Positions 61,598-64,000 of a DNA stretch of 64,000 nt are shown here, one piece after another. The position numbers and the translations under genes were made by a program. This stretch comes from Comamonadaceae bacterium UBA2121. GTDB lineage: Bacteria; Pseudomonadota; Gammaproteobacteria; Burkholderiales; Burkholderiaceae_C. The notes beneath the pieces are model-generated. The model did not search any database. It was not told the origin of the DNA and saw nothing but the letters and a program-made list of their open reading frames with translations. The stretch covers positions 1-64,000 of the forward strand of contig DCYB01000002.1 of NCBI GenBank assembly GCA_002331385.1, written 5' to 3'. Position 1 is the stretch's first letter. Each line of letters begins with the position of its first letter.

Positions 61598-63103
61598 TCA
61601 GTGCATGCGTGCGCCGCTCGGGTCGGCGCTCTCTTCGCGCTTGGGCTTGCTGCCCGGCGACATCGGCTGCGGCACCAGCGTTGCGACGTTGAGCTGGTCG
61701 TCACCAAAGTAGCGCTGCGCCACCGACTTCACCTGCTCGGGCGTCACGCCGTCGAGCAGTTTGAGCACGCGGTCATCGGCATCCAGTGGATAGCCCTGCA
61801 CCCAGTTGCTGCCCAGATCGCTGGCCTGTCCGTACAGCGAATCGCGGCCATAAATGGTGGACGCCGTCCATTGCGTTTTCACGCGCGACAGTTCTGCGGG
61901 GCTCACGCCTTCTTTGGCCACGCGAGCGATCTGTGCGCGCAACGCGTCTTCCACCTGGCGCGCGGTCTTGCCCTTGGCCGGCACGCCGGTCATCATGAAC
62001 CGCGCCGGGCCACGACCAAAGATCGAGGCCGAGCTGCTGGCGCTGTCGGCCACGCGATCCGCACCCTGCGTGAGGGCGCGGTCCAGACGCGCGCCGTCGT
62101 AGCCGCTGAGCACGGCAGAAAGCATCAGCAGCGCCAGCGCATCGCGGTCGTCGCTGCCCATGTCCTCCAGCTTGCGCAAGCTGGGGACGCGGAAAGCCAT
62201 CGCCACGAACGCCTGATCGGCGGGGGCCTTGTATTCCACACGGCGAATGCCCTTTTGCTCCGGCTCGGTGCGCGGCTTGCGCGCAGGCAGTGCGGATGAC
62301 GGGATCTGGCCATAGGTCTGCTGCGCCACCGCGAGCACTTCCTGCGGCTTGACATCGCCCGCCACGACGATGACCGCATTCGACGGCACGTACCAGCGTT
62401 TGTGGAAGTCGCGCACGTCGTCAGGCGTCATGGAATCCAGATCGCTCATCCAGCCCACAATCGGGCGATGATAGGGCGACGCCACAAACGTCGTCGCGTT
62501 CAGTTGCTCGAACAGCGCGGCGCGCGGCTGGTCCTCCGTGCGCATGCGGCGCTCTTCCTTGATGACCTCGATCTCCTTCTTGAACTCTTCGTCCGGCCAC
62601 TGGTTGTTGGCAAACCGGTCGGATTCCAGCCGCATCACGTCCGCCAGCCGCGCCGCCGGAATCTGCTGGTAATACCCGGTGTAGTCGAGCGACGTGAAGG
62701 CGTTTTCCTGCCCGCCCAGCGCCGCTACCCGGCGCGAGAACTCTCCGGGGGGAATCTTTGCCGTGCCCTTGAACATCATGTGTTCCAATGCATGGGCCAC
62801 ACCCGAGGTGCCGTCCACCTCGTCCATCGATCCCACACGCAGCCACACCATGTGGATGGCCGTGGGCGCGCGGTGGTCCGGCTTCACGATGAGCTGCATG
62901 CCGTTCTGGAGGGTGAACAGCTGCGCTCCGGACTCCGTCACCGCCTCCGGCTGCATGGCGCGCGCCGCAGATGCGGAGGACGCGGTAATCGCAGTGGACG
63001 CGGTGGATGCGGGACTCGCTGGAACCGCAGGAGTGGGCGTGTCGGCATGGCCTGCCAGATGCACGCAGGCCAGCAGGCCGAAAATGGTGATGGCTTGTTT
63101 CAT
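61598..63103 (-). CDS. M16-family zinc protease (catalytic partner), 501 aa
   Basis: The signal peptide (about 1-20) is followed by a low-complexity S/A/T linker. The HxxEH zinc motif is in AHALEHMMFKGT, with the third zinc ligand in the EVIKEERRMR region. Two M16 domains are present, with SVLSGYDGARLDRAL in the second. It pairs with the downstream inactive homologue. It is divergent from ftsY, with 29 bp between the start codons. Confidence 0.94.
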   Translation of the reverse strand: MKQAITIFGLLACVHLAGHADTPTPAVPASPASTASTAITASSASAARAMQPEAVTESGAQLFTLQNGMQLIVKPDHRAPTAIHMVWLRVGSMDEVDGTSGVAHALEHMMFKGTAKIPPGEFSRRVAALGGQENAFTSLDYTGYYQQIPAARLADVMRLESDRFANNQWPDEEFKKEIEVIKEERRMRTEDQPRAALFEQLNATTFVASPYHRPIVGWMSDLDSMTPDDVRDFHKRWYVPSNAVIVVAGDVKPQEVLAVAQQTYGQIPSSALPARKPRTEPEQKGIRRVEYKAPADQAFVAMAFRVPSLRKLEDMGSDDRDALALLMLSAVLSGYDGARLDRALTQGADRVADSASSSASIFGRGPARFMMTGVPAKGKTARQVEDALRAQIARVAKEGVSPAELSRVKTQWTASTIYGRDSLYGQASDLGSNWVQGYPLDADDRVLKLLDGVTPEQVKSVAQRYFGDDQLNVATLVPQPMSPGSKPKREESADPSGARMH

Positions 63104-63132
63104 AGAATCGATAGGATACTCAGTACCCGACA

Positions 63133-64000
63133 ATGTTCAGTTTCTTCAAGAAAAAATCTTCCGCCCCCGCCGAAGATCCACAAAAGCCAGTGGCCGATCA
63201 GGCCACCGCTGCCCCTGCGCCCGCGCCCGGAGCACCGCCGCCCGCTGCCGCTCCGGTGGCGGCAGAGCCGCCGCAGCCCGCTGCCAAGGGCTGGCTGCGC
63301 AATCCGTTTGGCGGCAAGGGCCATGACAAATCCGCCGACGCGGCTCCGGCCGACGTGGCTGGCAGCTCCGTCATCGAACCGATCAATGTACAGGAGCCGC
63401 AGGCCAAACCCGAAATGCCCGTGGCCGCCAGTGACCGCAAGGGCTGGATGGAGCGCCTCAGGACCGGTCTGCGCAAGACCGGCACCAGCATCTCGACGAT
63501 TTTCACCGGCACCAAGATCGACGATGCGCTGTATGAGGAACTGGAAGATGCGCTGCTCATGGCCGACACTGGCGTGAAGGCCACCAACCATCTGCTGGAA
63601 GACCTCAAGCGCCGCGTCAAGGAAACCAGGACCACCGATCCCGCCGCCGTCAAATCGCTGCTGGCGGACGCGCTGGCCGATCTGCTCAAGCCGCTGGAAA
63701 AACCGCTGGTGATTGGCGAGCACTCCCCCACCGTCATCATGGTGGCTGGCGTGAACGGCGCGGGCAAGACGACCTCGATCGGCAAGCTCACCCGGCATCT
63801 GGCCGACCACGGCCAAAGCGTGCTGCTGGCGGCGGCCGACACCTTCCGCGCTGCTGCGCGCGAGCAGTTGGGCGTCTGGGCCACGCGCAACACGGTGGAG
63901 ATCGTCAGCCAGGAAGGCGGCGACCCGGCGGCCGTGAGCTTCGACGCCGTGTCCGCAGGCCGCGCGCGCGGCAAGGACGTGGTGTTGGTGGACACTGCTG
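63133..64000 (+). CDS. ftsY: Signal recognition particle receptor FtsY (3' truncated by the window)
   Basis: FtsY docks SRP-ribosome complexes at the inner membrane. The visible 289 residues contain an acidic/proline-alanine-rich A domain (about 1-95) and the N domain (about 105-190, TKIDDALYEELEDALLMADT). The start of the GTPase G domain includes P-loop GVNGAGKTTS and DTFRAAAREQL, the SRP-GTPase insertion signature. The frame is open at the right edge. Confidence 0.97.
   Translation, partial: MFSFFKKKSSAPAEDPQKPVADQATAAPAPAPGAPPPAAAPVAAEPPQPAAKGWLRNPFGGKGHDKSADAAPADVAGSSVIEPINVQEPQAKPEMPVAASDRKGWMERLRTGLRKTGTSISTIFTGTKIDDALYEELEDALLMADTGVKATNHLLEDLKRRVKETRTTDPAAVKSLLADALADLLKPLEKPLVIGEHSPTVIMVAGVNGAGKTTSIGKLTRHLADHGQSVLLAAADTFRAAAREQLGVWATRNTVEIVSQEGGDPAAVSFDAVSAGRARGKDVVLVDTA

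Noticed and set aside
1..64000. CRISPR arrays, insertion sequences, rRNA operons
   Set aside because: No regularly spaced direct repeats of 25-40 bp, no transposase with flanking inverted repeats, and no rRNA-like sequence were seen on reading both strands.

Overview
The window is 64 kb of high-GC DNA from a betaproteobacterium of the order Burkholderiales. It most resembles a member of the Comamonadaceae (Comamonas, Delftia, Acidovorax and relatives). The grounds are three Bug/TctC-type periplasmic receptors, a Gram-negative trimeric porin, small families typical of the order (DUF3460, DUF3079), and the gene orders secB-grxC-rhodanese-gpmA-ctpA-thiF and ftsY-M16-M16-rsmD. Everything after base 3,180 looks like core chromosome with inserted catabolic operons. 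No rRNA, complete tRNA or CRISPR array was seen.

Bases 1-3,180 are the integrase-side end of a prophage or related integrative element. Small genes with 4-bp overlaps run towards a 64-aa excisionase-like protein and a 382-aa tyrosine recombinase. The element ends at a short sequence resembling the 3' end of a serine tRNA. Bases 3,282-7,747 carry an amino-acid permease, an M20-type amidohydrolase, a GNAT acetyltransferase and selD. From 15,237 leftwards to 7,834 lies a seven-gene catabolic operon: MaoC hydratase, Bug receptor, MmgE/PrpD, acyl-CoA dehydrogenase, class III CoA-transferase, GntR regulator and MFS transporter. Four consecutive junctions overlap by 4 bp. The tRNA 2-selenouridine synthase gene (selU/mnmH) is divergent from it and, with selD, forms a selenium-modified tRNA route.

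Bases 16,574-32,582 hold a bile-acid-symporter-family carrier, a YdeP-like molybdopterin oxidoreductase with a small wHTH-like partner, mrp/apbC, a patatin lipase, metG, two lipoproteins, and a second catabolic operon (CoA-transferase, HMG-CoA-lyase-type enzyme, Bug receptor, alpha/beta hydrolase, second Bug receptor). A good sigma-54 promoter precedes that operon, and a PrpR-type sigma-54 activator is divergent from it, with TGAAAC/GTTTCA half-sites between them. Bases 34,791-41,484 are housekeeping: scpA, a tautomerase, a porin, a fused pabB-pabC, panB and panC.

Bases 41,500-52,700 hold a small gene split by an intragenic 7-bp tandem repeat, a lysR-lysA divergent pair, a phosphatase-like lipoprotein without its catalytic arginine, gpsA, secB, grxC, a membrane rhodanese, gpmA, ctpA and a thiF/moeB homologue. 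Bases 51,578-56,743 combine an orphan receiver protein, a NarL-type response regulator with a divergent CHASE3 sensor kinase, three small envelope-stress genes and a zinc metallopeptidase. The window ends with coaD, a transporter remnant and an acyl-CoA ligase, then rsmD, an active/inactive M16 protease pair and the start of ftsY. The strongest leads are the repeat-split gene at 41.5-41.8 kb and the sigma-54 control region at 32.6-32.7 kb.
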